From an uncultured Lachnospiraceae bacterium (lineage in GTDB: Bacteria > Bacillota > Clostridia > Lachnospirales > Lachnospiraceae): 64,000 bases of DNA. A program made the position numbers and the translations under genes. The stretch covers positions 62,001 through 126,000 of the forward strand of contig CANQOK010000002.1 of the NCBI GenBank assembly GCA_947625465.1. The letters are read 5' to 3'. Under the pieces are notes generated by a model, which did not search any database, was not told the DNA's origin, and worked only from the letters and a program-made list of their open reading frames with translations. This document shows, one piece after another, positions 44,139 to 52,770 of this stretch (position 1 is its first letter; each line of letters opens with the position of its first letter).

Positions 44139-44777
44139 TTACGACAAAATCTCTCTTACGGTTTCTGCCAGTTTCCCATCCTTACAGTCCGCAAAGAAAT
44201 ACTCGGCAAAATGCGCGCCGCCGAAAGCTCCCTTTACCAGATCCCGATCCAGTTCTTTTAAGATCTGATTCAGATCCCGATAGGTTACGGCTTTTACTTC
44301 ATCCAGGATCTTCTTATTGCGTTTCTCCGGAACGGCCCGCTCTCTGGGATACCCCTGTCCGCTCTCCTCACAGAATAATTTTTCAAAAATATACTGGAGA
44401 TTCAAATCTCCGCCCCAGCCAAAGCCTTTCGCGAACGGGATGGCAATCGCGTTTCCGTCATTGATCTGCGCGAAGGTATAAGCATCCAGCGCGTCTTCCA
44501 CATGACCGCAGATCACGCCCGGGAAAGAATTGCAGGCAAGCATGGCGCCTTCTCCCGTTCCGCATCCCGTGATCACATAATCCGCGGCGCCGGAATTCAG
44601 CAGCACCGCCGCCAGGATTCCGACCTGCACATAGGTAAGCTGACACGCATCCTCTGCCGTATACATCCCGTAATTCTTTACTTCAAAACCCATAGGCTCC
44701 ACAACTGTTTTCAATGCGTTTTCGATGACTGCGTTTTTGGCAGCCTGGCTGTTTTCATTTATCAATGCAATTCTCAT
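44139..44777 (-). CDS. dhuI: RpiB-family 4-deoxy-L-threo-5-hexosulose-uronate isomerase (DhuI-like)
   Basis: A 212-residue protein of the RpiB/LacAB family. MRIALINENSQAAKN, QLTYVQVGILAAVLLN, VITGCGTGEGAMLACNSFPG and GYPRERAVPEKRN closely resemble the streptococcal DhuI that replaces KduI in glycosaminoglycan-derived uronate catabolism. It turns the open-chain unsaturated uronate (DHU/DKI) into 3-deoxy-D-glycero-2,5-hexodiulosonate. The next enzymes, KduD, KdgA and KdgK, are encoded beside it. A stem overlaps the stop codon (TTTTGTCG-TTTA-CGACAAAA, 44130-44149) but lacks a T-run. Confidence 0.87.
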   Translation of the reverse strand: MRIALINENSQAAKNAVIENALKTVVEPMGFEVKNYGMYTAEDACQLTYVQVGILAAVLLNSGAADYVITGCGTGEGAMLACNSFPGVICGHVEDALDAYTFAQINDGNAIAIPFAKGFGWGGDLNLQYIFEKLFCEESGQGYPRERAVPEKRNKKILDEVKAVTYRDLNQILKELDRDLVKGAFGGAHFAEYFFADCKDGKLAETVREILS

Positions 44778-44835
44778 GATTTCTCTCCATTCTTTCTTAT
44801 ATATTAGTGATGATAATTTAGCGCTGATTCCCCTG

Positions 44836-45639
44836 TTACGGCTGTTTTCCGATATACGCCAGGATTCCGCCGTCTACATACAGGATATGACCGTTGATAA
44901 AATCCGAAGCGTCAGAGGCCAAAAACAGCGCCGGTCCTTTCAGATCCTCCGGCGTTCCCCAGCGCGCCTGCGGCGTCTTGGAAACGATAAACGCGTCAAA
45001 CGGATGTCTGCTGCCATCCGCCTGCGGCTCGCGCAGCGGCGCCGTCTGCGGCGTGGCAATATACCCCGGCCCCAGGCCGTTGCACTGAATATTATACTGC
45101 CCGTATTCCGACGCGATGTTCTTCGTCAGCATTTTCAGTCCGCCTTTCGCTGCCGCATAGGCAGACACCGTCTCTCTGCCCAGTTCGCTCATCATGGAGC
45201 AGACATTGATGATCTTCCCTTTTCCTTTGGCGATCATGCCAGGCAGAACGGCTTTGGAAACTATGTAGGGAGCAACCAGATCGATATCGACCACCTCCCG
45301 GAATGCTTCCACTTCCATCTCCGTCATGGGAATCCGTTTGATGATCCCGGCATTGTTGACCAGAATATCGACCTCTCCCAGTTCCTTCGCGATATCCGCT
45401 ATCATGTTCTGCACCTGAGTCTCGTCCGTCACGTCGCACAGATAGCCTTTTGCCCGGATTCCCTTTTCTTCATAATTTTTGAGCGCGGTATCCATATGCG
45501 CCTGACTTCTGCAATTAAATGCAATGGCCGCGCCTGCTTCTGCCAAAGCCTCCGCAATGGCAAAGCCGATTCCGTATGCGCCGCCGGTCACCAGCGCGAC
45601 CTTTCCCTCCAGGGAAAACAACTGTCTGATTTCATCCAT
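44836..45639 (-). CDS. kduD: 2-dehydro-3-deoxy-D-gluconate 5-dehydrogenase (KduD/DhuD, SDR family)
   Basis: A 267-residue short-chain dehydrogenase: VTGGAYGIGFAIAEALAEAG cofactor motif, NNAGII, catalytic Ser in CSMMSE and YAAAKGG, and FLASDASDFINGHILYVDGG at the end. It reduces the diketo product of DhuI to 2-keto-3-deoxygluconate. Gluconate 5-dehydrogenases are closely related, but the neighbours favour the KDG route. Start after AAGGAAGG. It lies second from the end of a four-gene unit. Confidence 0.88.
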   Translation of the reverse strand: MDEIRQLFSLEGKVALVTGGAYGIGFAIAEALAEAGAAIAFNCRSQAHMDTALKNYEEKGIRAKGYLCDVTDETQVQNMIADIAKELGEVDILVNNAGIIKRIPMTEMEVEAFREVVDIDLVAPYIVSKAVLPGMIAKGKGKIINVCSMMSELGRETVSAYAAAKGGLKMLTKNIASEYGQYNIQCNGLGPGYIATPQTAPLREPQADGSRHPFDAFIVSKTPQARWGTPEDLKGPALFLASDASDFINGHILYVDGGILAYIGKQP

Positions 45640-45656
45640 GTTAACAACCTTCCTTT

Positions 45657-46319
45657 CTAGTTCTGCTGCGGGGTTCCCGAACGATTTTGTTCTGTCCGGA
45701 TTATCTCCCGTATTTTTTCACATTCCGCTTTCGTATCTCCCTGCATCATCCAGCTGCCGCCCACCGCAGCAATCTTCGGGAAAGCCAGATACTCTGCCAG
45801 ATTTTCCGTATTCACGCCGCCGGTAGGAATAAAGCGCAGTGCCGGAAACGGCGCCGCCAGCGCCTTGATCGCCCGCAGACCGCCATATACGCCGGCCGGA
45901 AAAAATTTGACTGTCGTAATCCCCAGCGCCATCGCCCGCATGATCTCAGCAGGCGTCACACAGCCCGGAAGATAAGGCACTTCTTTTTCTCTGCAAAACG
46001 CCGCCACTTCTTCGGAAAGTCCGGGTGACACGATAAATACGGCGCCCGCTTCTACAGCTTCCTCCGCCTGCTGTACACAGGTCACGGAACCGGCGCCAAT
46101 ACAGAATTCCGGAAACTGTGCCGCCGCATATCGGATCGCCTCCGCCGCATATGCGGTTCGATATGTAATCTCTGCCGTCATCAGTCCGCCGTCTGACAGG
46201 GCCTGCAGCTGCCTCTTTGCCTCCGCCTCATTTTCAATTACCAGAACCGGGATCACCCGAAACTGTTTCGCGATCTCATTGATATTCCACTTCATCTGCT
46301 TTTTCACCATACCTTCCAT
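45657..46319 (-). CDS. kdgA: 2-dehydro-3-deoxy-phosphogluconate aldolase
   Basis: A 220-residue class I aldolase splitting KDPG to pyruvate and glyceraldehyde-3-phosphate. Key features are VIPVLVIEN, the Glu in TAEITYRT, IGAGSVTC, the Schiff-base Lys in TTVKFFPAG, and FIPTGGVNTENL. The start is uncertain because three in-frame Met codons lie close together with weak sites; the longest is given. It is 16 bp after kdgK, which makes its substrate. Confidence 0.93.
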   Translation of the reverse strand: MEGMVKKQMKWNINEIAKQFRVIPVLVIENEAEAKRQLQALSDGGLMTAEITYRTAYAAEAIRYAAAQFPEFCIGAGSVTCVQQAEEAVEAGAVFIVSPGLSEEVAAFCREKEVPYLPGCVTPAEIMRAMALGITTVKFFPAGVYGGLRAIKALAAPFPALRFIPTGGVNTENLAEYLAFPKIAAVGGSWMMQGDTKAECEKIREIIRTEQNRSGTPQQN

Positions 46320-46335
46320 CTGGCGCGAACCGCCG

Positions 46336-47379
46336 TCAGCGCTGTACCCTGCCGTCGCCGGCGCCTGCTACCAGTGCTTCTATTTCCTCTGCCGTTACCT
46401 GGTTTGCGTCCCCCTCAACTGTATGTTTCAGGCAGCCTGCCGCAGCCGCAAATTCTATCGTATGCTGTCCGTCAAATCCACTTTGCAGCCCATAGATCAA
46501 TCCCGCCGCAAACGCGTCCCCGCCGCCGACCCGGTCCACAAGATGCATCTCATACTGTCTGGAATAATACGCCCGGCCATCCTGATATAACATAGCCGAC
46601 CAGCCGTTATCACTGGCGGAACGGGACTGCCGCATTGTCAGCGCCACATGGGAAAACCCATATCTGGAAACCAGCCGTTCTGCCGTTTCTTCCGCCGCCA
46701 CCCGTACCGCTTCGCTCTGCGCCCCTGCAGTTAGAGAAGCCATCTCTTCCGGCGCCGCATCCGGAATCCCCAAAACTGCATTCCCCTGCAGCCCGGTCAG
46801 ACATACATCTACATAAGGAAGCAGCCGTTCTGTCACTTCCTTCGCCTTCTCAAGACTCCATAGTTTCTGCCTGTAATTCGGGTCAAAGGAGACCGTTATC
46901 CCTTTTTCCTTTGCCAGCTTCAGCAGTGATTCCGTCATTCTCTCCGTCTGTGGGCTGAGCGCCGGCGTAATGCCCGTCACATGCAGCCAGCCGGCTCCTT
47001 CCAGAATCGCTTCCCAGTCATATTCTTCCCATTCTGACAGGGCAAACGCGGAATCCTTCCGATCATAGATCACTTTGTCGGGGCGCTGCGCCGCTCCCCG
47101 TTCCAGATAATATAATCCCAAACGTCCATCGCTACGCAGGATATAACGGGTATCCACGCCCTGTCCGCGCAGATAGTTCACCGCCGCCTGCCCCAGTTCA
47201 TGCCCGGGCAGCTTTGTTACAAATACCGCTTCCATGCCGAACTGCGCCAGCGAAACCGCTACATTGGCTTCTCCGCCGCCAAATACCGCTTCCAGCCGGT
47301 CCGCCTGCGTAAACCTGAGATACCGCTCCGGCGTCAGACGCATCATAATCTCCCCAAAGGTTACTGTCTTTTGCTTCAC
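46336..47379 (-). CDS. kdgK: 2-dehydro-3-deoxygluconokinase (PfkB family)
   Basis: The product has 347 residues. GTG 47379 follows GGAGG and gives the family's normal N-terminus VKQKTVTFGEIMMRLTP. A longer frame from 47475 crosses the promoter. PfkB features include FGGGEANVAVSLAQFG, FDPNYRQKLW and the catalytic Asp loop VDRVGGGDAFAAGLIYG. It phosphorylates KDG to KDPG. It is the first gene of the kdgK-kdgA-kduD-dhuI unit, which is transcribed from a promoter divergent from the LCP gene. Confidence 0.93.
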   Translation of the reverse strand: MKQKTVTFGEIMMRLTPERYLRFTQADRLEAVFGGGEANVAVSLAQFGMEAVFVTKLPGHELGQAAVNYLRGQGVDTRYILRSDGRLGLYYLERGAAQRPDKVIYDRKDSAFALSEWEEYDWEAILEGAGWLHVTGITPALSPQTERMTESLLKLAKEKGITVSFDPNYRQKLWSLEKAKEVTERLLPYVDVCLTGLQGNAVLGIPDAAPEEMASLTAGAQSEAVRVAAEETAERLVSRYGFSHVALTMRQSRSASDNGWSAMLYQDGRAYYSRQYEMHLVDRVGGGDAFAAGLIYGLQSGFDGQHTIEFAAAAGCLKHTVEGDANQVTAEEIEALVAGAGDGRVQR

Positions 47380-47427
47380 GCCCGTTCCTCCATATCCGAT
47401 CATTTTCTGTACCTCTATATCAATTTT

Positions 47428-47456
47428 ATTATCACACAAGCCCATGAAAAAAACAA
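47428..47456 (-). promoter_or_regulatory. Promoter of the uronate operon
   Basis: TTGTTT and GATAAT with a 17-bp spacer on the minus strand. The -35 lies in a 12-bp sequence (47447-47458) whose exact inverted copy covers the -35 of the divergent gene. Confidence 0.6.
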
Positions 47457-47492
47457 GTATTTGTGTATTTTTCAAAGCGGACTTGTTTTTTT
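47447..47492. repeat. 12-bp inverted repeat spanning two divergent -35 boxes
   Basis: AAAAAAACAAGT (47447-47458) and ACTTGTTTTTTT (47481-47492) are exact reverse complements 22 bp apart. Each carries the -35 hexamer of the promoter pointing outward, so one bound regulator could control both genes. Confidence 0.7.
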
Positions 47493-47510
47493 GAAAGTTT
47501 ATGATACAAT
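47483..47510 (+). promoter_or_regulatory. Promoter of the LCP-murG unit
   Basis: TTGTTT and TACAAT with a 16-bp spacer, 33 bases before ATG 47544. Confidence 0.6.
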
Positions 47511-47543
47511 AAAGAACACATAAACGAAAGGGATATAATAATT

Positions 47544-49136
47544 ATGGGAGAAACACGAAATCCACAGCGGAGAGCCGGCGGAAGAAGGGCTGCTGACTCC
47601 GTTGTACAGGAAGCTCGCCAGCAGGCGAAGCGGAAAGTAATCAGAAGCCGTAAGATCGGCTATATCATGGCGCTGCTGCAGCTGCTGGCAACCATTTTTC
47701 TCAGCTGGATCCTGCTGACGCTGGATCTGCTGGAGCCGCTTTATACTTATACACTGATCGGAATCCTTGTCTTTCTGGCAGTTTACGTTTTTATCACACA
47801 GCTCGGCAAACGCAAGATCCGGATATTTGGCAAGATCTTATCCGGCGTTCTTATCCTCCTGATCGGAGCCGCTTCTTATTATCTGTTCCTGACCTACGAT
47901 ATGATGGCGCAGATCACCGGCGGCGATACAAAAACCGATACCATTTCCGTGGTCGTCTTAAAAGATGACCCTGCGCAGGAATTATCCGACGCCGCGGATT
48001 ACAATTTCGGAATTTCCCAGGTGATCGACCGTACCAACACCAACAAAGCGCTGGAGGATCTGAAAAAAGACCTGGACAAGACCGTAGCTACTACGGAGTA
48101 CGCCGATTTTCATACGCTGGCACAGGCTTTATATGAAGGGAAGACCAAAGTAATCCTGCTCAATGAGGCTTACCGCAGCACCATTGAGGACGATTACCCC
48201 GCCTTTTCCAAAGACACCCGAATTCTGAAATCTTATCAGTATAAAAGCAAACTGAATACTTCCGGAACAACGGTTGAAGTTACCAAAGAACCGTTTATCA
48301 TCTATTTGTGCGGCAATGATCAGAACGGCGCCGTCACCGGTACCGGCAGAAGCGACGTGAATATCTGCGCCGTAGTCAATCCGAAAAACGGGCAGATTTT
48401 ACTGGTAACCACGCCGCGTGACGCATATATTGAACTGATCGACGCAAACGGGGAAGTCCCGGCAGGCATGATGGATAAACTGACGCATGTCAGCAATTTC
48501 GGAGTAGACAGTTCCATCCAGTCCCTGGATAGACTGTATGGCATAGACATTGCGCATTATATCCGGGTAAACTTTACGGGATTTAAGGAAATTGTAGACG
48601 CATTGGGCGGGATCGAGATCGACTCTCCGTTTACCTTTACCTCCCACGACGGATATTATTATGAAGCGGGGCCGCAGCATATGGACGGTACCCGGGCGCT
48701 TCATTATGCCCGTGAGCGGAAGGCTTTCCCTACCGGCGACTTACAGCGAAATAAGAACCAGGCGCAGGTGTTAAGGGCAATCTTAGACAGGGCTTTGTCT
48801 CCGTCTATCCTGACAAATTACGCGGCGTTAATGGACAGTGTGCCCAACGCGTTTTTAACCAGTTTTTCCAGAGATGATATTTCCGATCTGGTGAAAATGC
48901 AGCTGTCCGGCAATATCAACTGGGAGATCCTGTCCTATAACGTGAGCGGAACAGCCGGCAAAGAATATGTATATTCCATTTCTTCTTTCCCGGTGGATAT
49001 CGTATATTTAAATCAGGCCGATGTACAGAACGCCTCCGCGCTGATGAATAAAATGATGAACGGAGAAAAGATCACGCAGGCGGAACTGGATCAGATGAGC
49101 AAGGCCGCCAATGAAACGGCCTCCGTTTCCCAGTAA
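47544..49136 (+). CDS. LytR-CpsA-Psr (LCP) family glycopolymer ligase
   Basis: The product has 530 residues: a basic cytoplasmic tail, three membrane helices (about residues 35-60, 65-85, 92-115), a periplasmic accessory region, and the LCP domain from about residue 250. LCP signatures are RSDVNICAVVNPKNGQILLVTTPRDAYIEL (in parts), HYIRVNFTGFKEIVDALGGI and HYARERKAFPTGDLQRNKNQ. These enzymes attach lipid-linked polysaccharide or teichoic acid to peptidoglycan, which fits the surface glycan genes nearby. Start after AAAGGG. murG follows after 31 bp. Confidence 0.93.
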   Translation: MGETRNPQRRAGGRRAADSVVQEARQQAKRKVIRSRKIGYIMALLQLLATIFLSWILLTLDLLEPLYTYTLIGILVFLAVYVFITQLGKRKIRIFGKILSGVLILLIGAASYYLFLTYDMMAQITGGDTKTDTISVVVLKDDPAQELSDAADYNFGISQVIDRTNTNKALEDLKKDLDKTVATTEYADFHTLAQALYEGKTKVILLNEAYRSTIEDDYPAFSKDTRILKSYQYKSKLNTSGTTVEVTKEPFIIYLCGNDQNGAVTGTGRSDVNICAVVNPKNGQILLVTTPRDAYIELIDANGEVPAGMMDKLTHVSNFGVDSSIQSLDRLYGIDIAHYIRVNFTGFKEIVDALGGIEIDSPFTFTSHDGYYYEAGPQHMDGTRALHYARERKAFPTGDLQRNKNQAQVLRAILDRALSPSILTNYAALMDSVPNAFLTSFSRDDISDLVKMQLSGNINWEILSYNVSGTAGKEYVYSISSFPVDIVYLNQADVQNASALMNKMMNGEKITQAELDQMSKAANETASVSQ

Positions 49137-49167
49137 ATACCGAGCAAGAGAAAGGATACTCTGTTTT

Positions 49168-50241
49168 ATGAAGAAAATATTATTGACCGGCGGCGGTACT
49201 GCCGGTCACGTTACCCCCAATATCGCCCTGATCCCCAGATTAAAGGAACTGGGGTACGAGATCCGCTATATCGGCTCGTATGACGGCATTGAAAAACAGC
49301 TGATCACCGACATCGGAATCCCCTATGACGGGATTTCCTCCGGTAAGCTGCGCCGTTATCTGTCCGTAAAAAACCTGACGGATCCGTTTCGGGTGATCAA
49401 GGGCTTCTCCGAATCCAGGAAGCTGATCCGGGCGTATGCGCCGGATGTAGTCTTTTCTAAAGGCGGCTTTGTTTCCGTACCCGTTGTAATGGCGGCTGCC
49501 AAGCTGGATATTCCGGTTATCATTCACGAATCGGATATGACGCCCGGCCTTGCCAATAAACTGGCGATCCCAAAGGCCACAAAAGTCTGCCACAATTTTC
49601 CGGAGACGGCAGAATACATCAAAGGCGGGAAATCCGTTTTAACCGGGACTCCCATCCGAAGCGAACTGTTCACCGGCAGTAAACTGACCGGTCTGCAGCT
49701 GTGCAGCTTCACCGCCAACAAGCCGGTGATCATGGTCGTAGGCGGCAGTCTGGGCTCCGTAGTCGTAAATAACGCGGTGCGAAGCGCGCTGCCCGATCTG
49801 CTGAAGGAGTTTCAGATCGTACACCTGTGCGGCAAGGGCAAGCTGGATGAATCTCTGACAAATGTGGAAGGTTATCGCCAGTTTGAATATATCAGCGGAG
49901 AAATGAAAGATCTGTTTGCAATGAGCGATCTGGTGATCTCCCGCGCCGGCGCCAACGCGATCTCTGAAATCCTGGCGCTTAAAAAACCCAGCATTCTGAT
50001 CCCGCTGTCCGCCAAAGCAAGCCGCGGCGACCAGATCCTGAATGCCCGCTCCTTTGAAAAGCAGGGCTTCAGCTATGTAATCGAGGAAGAACAGCTTTCC
50101 ACTGAAACGCTGGAAGCTGCCGTTACCGAAGTGCTTGCCAATCGGGATCGCTATCTGGAAGCGATCTCCCAATCGCCGACTACCAATGCGATTGAGATCA
50201 TAATCGGACTGATCGAGGAGGCCGCAGCGCAGAAGGCTTGA
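49168..50241 (+). CDS. murG: UDP-N-acetylglucosamine:lipid I transferase
   Basis: A 357-residue GT-B enzyme that makes lipid II at the inner membrane face. ATG 49168 follows AGAAAGGATA. The N-terminal loop LLTGGGTAGHVTPNIALIP, FSKGGFVSVPVVMAA, HESDMTPGLANKLA, the second G-loop VVGGSLGS and SRAGANAISEILAL are clear. It sits outside a division/cell wall cluster and next to an LCP gene, as in several Clostridia. A solitary murG may be a second copy; whether another exists cannot be seen here. Confidence 0.94.
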   Translation: MKKILLTGGGTAGHVTPNIALIPRLKELGYEIRYIGSYDGIEKQLITDIGIPYDGISSGKLRRYLSVKNLTDPFRVIKGFSESRKLIRAYAPDVVFSKGGFVSVPVVMAAAKLDIPVIIHESDMTPGLANKLAIPKATKVCHNFPETAEYIKGGKSVLTGTPIRSELFTGSKLTGLQLCSFTANKPVIMVVGGSLGSVVVNNAVRSALPDLLKEFQIVHLCGKGKLDESLTNVEGYRQFEYISGEMKDLFAMSDLVISRAGANAISEILALKKPSILIPLSAKASRGDQILNARSFEKQGFSYVIEEEQLSTETLEAAVTEVLANRDRYLEAISQSPTTNAIEIIIGLIEEAAAQKA

Positions 50242-50267
50242 CACTGCTTGCAAATTGACATATTTAT

Positions 50268-50310
50268 AAAGCGGTCATATCGGGAGTTTTCCTGATATGA
50301 CCGCTTTTTT
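50268..50310 (+). terminator. Terminator of the LCP-murG unit
   Basis: The stem GCGGTCATATCGG / CCTGATATGACCGC with loop GAGTTTT is followed by six T residues. Confidence 0.85.
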
Positions 50311-50339
50311 GCATTTTTGTTTGCTCTCTGTTTTACCTA

Positions 50340-52745
50340 CTATTCTGCTTTTTTCTTTGCTGCCAGAGGAACAACTGCGGCCCCGGAAACTGCTAACAGG
50401 AGCAGCAGCCATCCCAGATTATTCTGATCACCGGTGGTCGGGCTGCCTGCTCCCGGCGTCTTTCCGCCGGTTGTCGGTTCTTCGGAAGCCTGCTGGTCAG
50501 AAGTCGGTTGTTCCGTTTCTTTCTCCGGATCCTTGGTTTCCGCCGGTTTGGTCGTTTCCTCTCCCGGAGTCTCAGGTTCCTTTTCCGGAATATTTGCTAA
50601 GAGACTCTGCAGCGCTGTCTCGAAATCCTTCATAATCGTATTGATCTCTTCTTCTGTCGTCGCCTCCCGCAGTGTAAACAGCACTTCGCTTAGCAAGATC
50701 GAAACGCTTTCCTGATAAGCCGTCTTCTCCTCTTCGGTCAGACCTTCCATCTTTTCAATCTCGTCCATCGCACTGTCTGCCGCATCTGCCATTGTCGTTT
50801 CGCTAACATTTTTCGTACCCAATAACGTCTCGTCTACCACAAAATACAGATGATAGTATCCATCTGCGGTCGTTACCGTGCCGGAACCGGAATAATTATT
50901 GACATAAACCGGCACTCTATCCGCGCATTCTTCCAAATATATCGTATGCGGTCCTTTTTGCAGAGTAAGATGCACCCCGTCTTCCTCTATGACCGTTTCA
51001 ATCTCTCCTTCTTCAGAAAGGATATGAACCGTTTTTCCGACTGCAGTAGTCTTGCCTTCCGCATCTTTAACCGGAATGACTACGGAATATGTCTCCGGAG
51101 ACTGGTCGTTCGCAATCAGAATCCGGTCTGCTGTAACCGGCACAGATAACGGTTTTGTTCCGTTCTCTGTCTGGCTCAACAGATATTCCTCCACGATCTG
51201 GTCCTCACCGCCCAGCTCACCCAGTTTTTCCCCTTCCGCAATTCCGTCGAAACCAGCAACATAACTATTAGTGGCAAGCAGCAGCTTCGTCGTTGTGTCG
51301 GTTCTCTTTAACTCGGTTCCGTCCGGCAGTGTCACCGCTGTTACCTTGCTGCCTGTTTCACCGGCAGGATCATAGGCATAGGTAAACCCGCTGACCTGCA
51401 AAAAGCTTCCGCTGACTCTTTCCCTCAGCAGCAGTCCGTCTTCTCCCTGACCGGTCGCCGTCAAACCTACCTCCAGTGCGGTATACAGCTGTGCCGGCGT
51501 AACCTGCAAAACGTCTACCATATTTCCGTGGTTAAACGCATTCAGGATATCTCCTCGGGTTACCGTACCCGCGGGCATCGGCGCGCTGATGCCTCCACCA
51601 TTTTCTACAGCCACAACCGGCCAATCGAGTTTCTGCTGCTTCGCAAATTCCGCTGCATAAGAAGCAAACGCGTCTGTTACAAAATCGCCATATGCCGTTT
51701 CCACGATCCGGGATTCTGAATAATCCCAATAAATATTTCCTCCCCATACCGGAGATAAATTCTCACAGAGCTTCTTGCCCAAAACTTCCTCCTGTTCTGC
51801 CGTAATCTCCTCGAGAAGTTTTTCAACCTTTTCCTTCGCTGCCTCTCCTTCTTTCGTCAGGCTGACTGCCATCGCAGCGTCATAATCCAATACTTCACCG
51901 GCTGCCGTAACCTGATCTCCGTCAAAGGTAAGCACGATCTTTCCCAGTTTTGTAAACCCTGTTTTGGTCTGAATAACCGGGATTCCCGTATCTGCATACG
52001 TTTTGTTTTCATCAGAGTGGCTGTGTCCGTCGATCACTGCCGTTACCTCTGCCAGTTCTGCCGGCGTAAGGCCTGCCAGCAAATCTTCACTGGTAACCTG
52101 GACTGCGGCAGCATTATCCCCCATATGACAAACCAGAACAATCGCATCGGTCTGATCCTTGATCGCCTCAATCTGTGCCTTCGCGGCATCGATCTCACCC
52201 TCAAACGTAACGCCTGTCAGCTTCGCCGGATTGGTAGAAGTAGCCGTATCCGCCGTAGTCAGTCCGATAAATCCGATCCGATGTCCGCCTGCTTTTACAA
52301 TCGTATACGGATATAACATCGCCTCGCCGTTCTGCTTCACATTAGCGCTCAGGATCGGGAACTCCGCCAGCTCTGCATTTGCCAAAAGCTGCTCGGCGCC
52401 ATAGTCAAATTCGTGGTTGCCGGCTGCCATTACATCATAACCGGCCGCATTCATCATCCGGATCACATCCGCGCCCTGTGTGATCGTCGCAAAGGACGCG
52501 CCCTGCGTTGCGTCTCCCGCATCTACCAGCAGCGCGTTTTCCGTGGACGCCGCGATCCCGGCCGCCTGCGCAAGCCCGATCGCTGTATCACTATTTGCTA
52601 CTATACCGTGGATATCATTGGTCGTATAGATCGTAACCGTATCCGCCGTACTTCCTGCCGCCGGCTGATCCTCCGCAAACGCCGGAAGTGTCATGGTGCA
52701 GGTTAAAATTACCGTTAAAATAAAACTCCAGATTTTTCTGCTCAT
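50340..52745 (-). CDS. Cell-wall-anchored bifunctional 5'-nucleotidase/UshA-like phosphoesterase
   Basis: An 801-residue surface enzyme. ATG 52745 follows GGAGGCAAAT and a signal peptide ends near PAFAED. The metallophosphatase domain shows IYTTNDIHGIV, VDAGDATQGA, AAGNHEFDYGAEQ and VIDGHSHSDEN; the 5'-nucleotidase C-terminal domain follows (about residues 320-510). Residues about 510-700 are additional helical and beta modules, then a Glu/Thr/Pro linker. The C-terminus has SPTTGD, a hydrophobic helix and KKKAE, a class of sorting signal used by clostridial sortases. It probably salvages phosphate and nucleosides from extracellular nucleotides. Confidence 0.92.
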   Translation of the reverse strand: MSRKIWSFILTVILTCTMTLPAFAEDQPAAGSTADTVTIYTTNDIHGIVANSDTAIGLAQAAGIAASTENALLVDAGDATQGASFATITQGADVIRMMNAAGYDVMAAGNHEFDYGAEQLLANAELAEFPILSANVKQNGEAMLYPYTIVKAGGHRIGFIGLTTADTATSTNPAKLTGVTFEGEIDAAKAQIEAIKDQTDAIVLVCHMGDNAAAVQVTSEDLLAGLTPAELAEVTAVIDGHSHSDENKTYADTGIPVIQTKTGFTKLGKIVLTFDGDQVTAAGEVLDYDAAMAVSLTKEGEAAKEKVEKLLEEITAEQEEVLGKKLCENLSPVWGGNIYWDYSESRIVETAYGDFVTDAFASYAAEFAKQQKLDWPVVAVENGGGISAPMPAGTVTRGDILNAFNHGNMVDVLQVTPAQLYTALEVGLTATGQGEDGLLLRERVSGSFLQVSGFTYAYDPAGETGSKVTAVTLPDGTELKRTDTTTKLLLATNSYVAGFDGIAEGEKLGELGGEDQIVEEYLLSQTENGTKPLSVPVTADRILIANDQSPETYSVVIPVKDAEGKTTAVGKTVHILSEEGEIETVIEEDGVHLTLQKGPHTIYLEECADRVPVYVNNYSGSGTVTTADGYYHLYFVVDETLLGTKNVSETTMADAADSAMDEIEKMEGLTEEEKTAYQESVSILLSEVLFTLREATTEEEINTIMKDFETALQSLLANIPEKEPETPGEETTKPAETKDPEKETEQPTSDQQASEEPTTGGKTPGAGSPTTGDQNNLGWLLLLLAVSGAAVVPLAAKKKAE

Positions 52746-52770
52746 ATTTGCCTCCATTCTCATAAGATGT

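Noticed and set aside
44130-44149. Hairpin TTTTGTCG-TTTA-CGACAAAA at the dhuI stop codon, with an 11-bp core (TGTCGTTTACG) also at 53653-53663
   Set aside because: No T-run follows in either direction, the second copy lacks the symmetry, and an 11-bp match could be chance.
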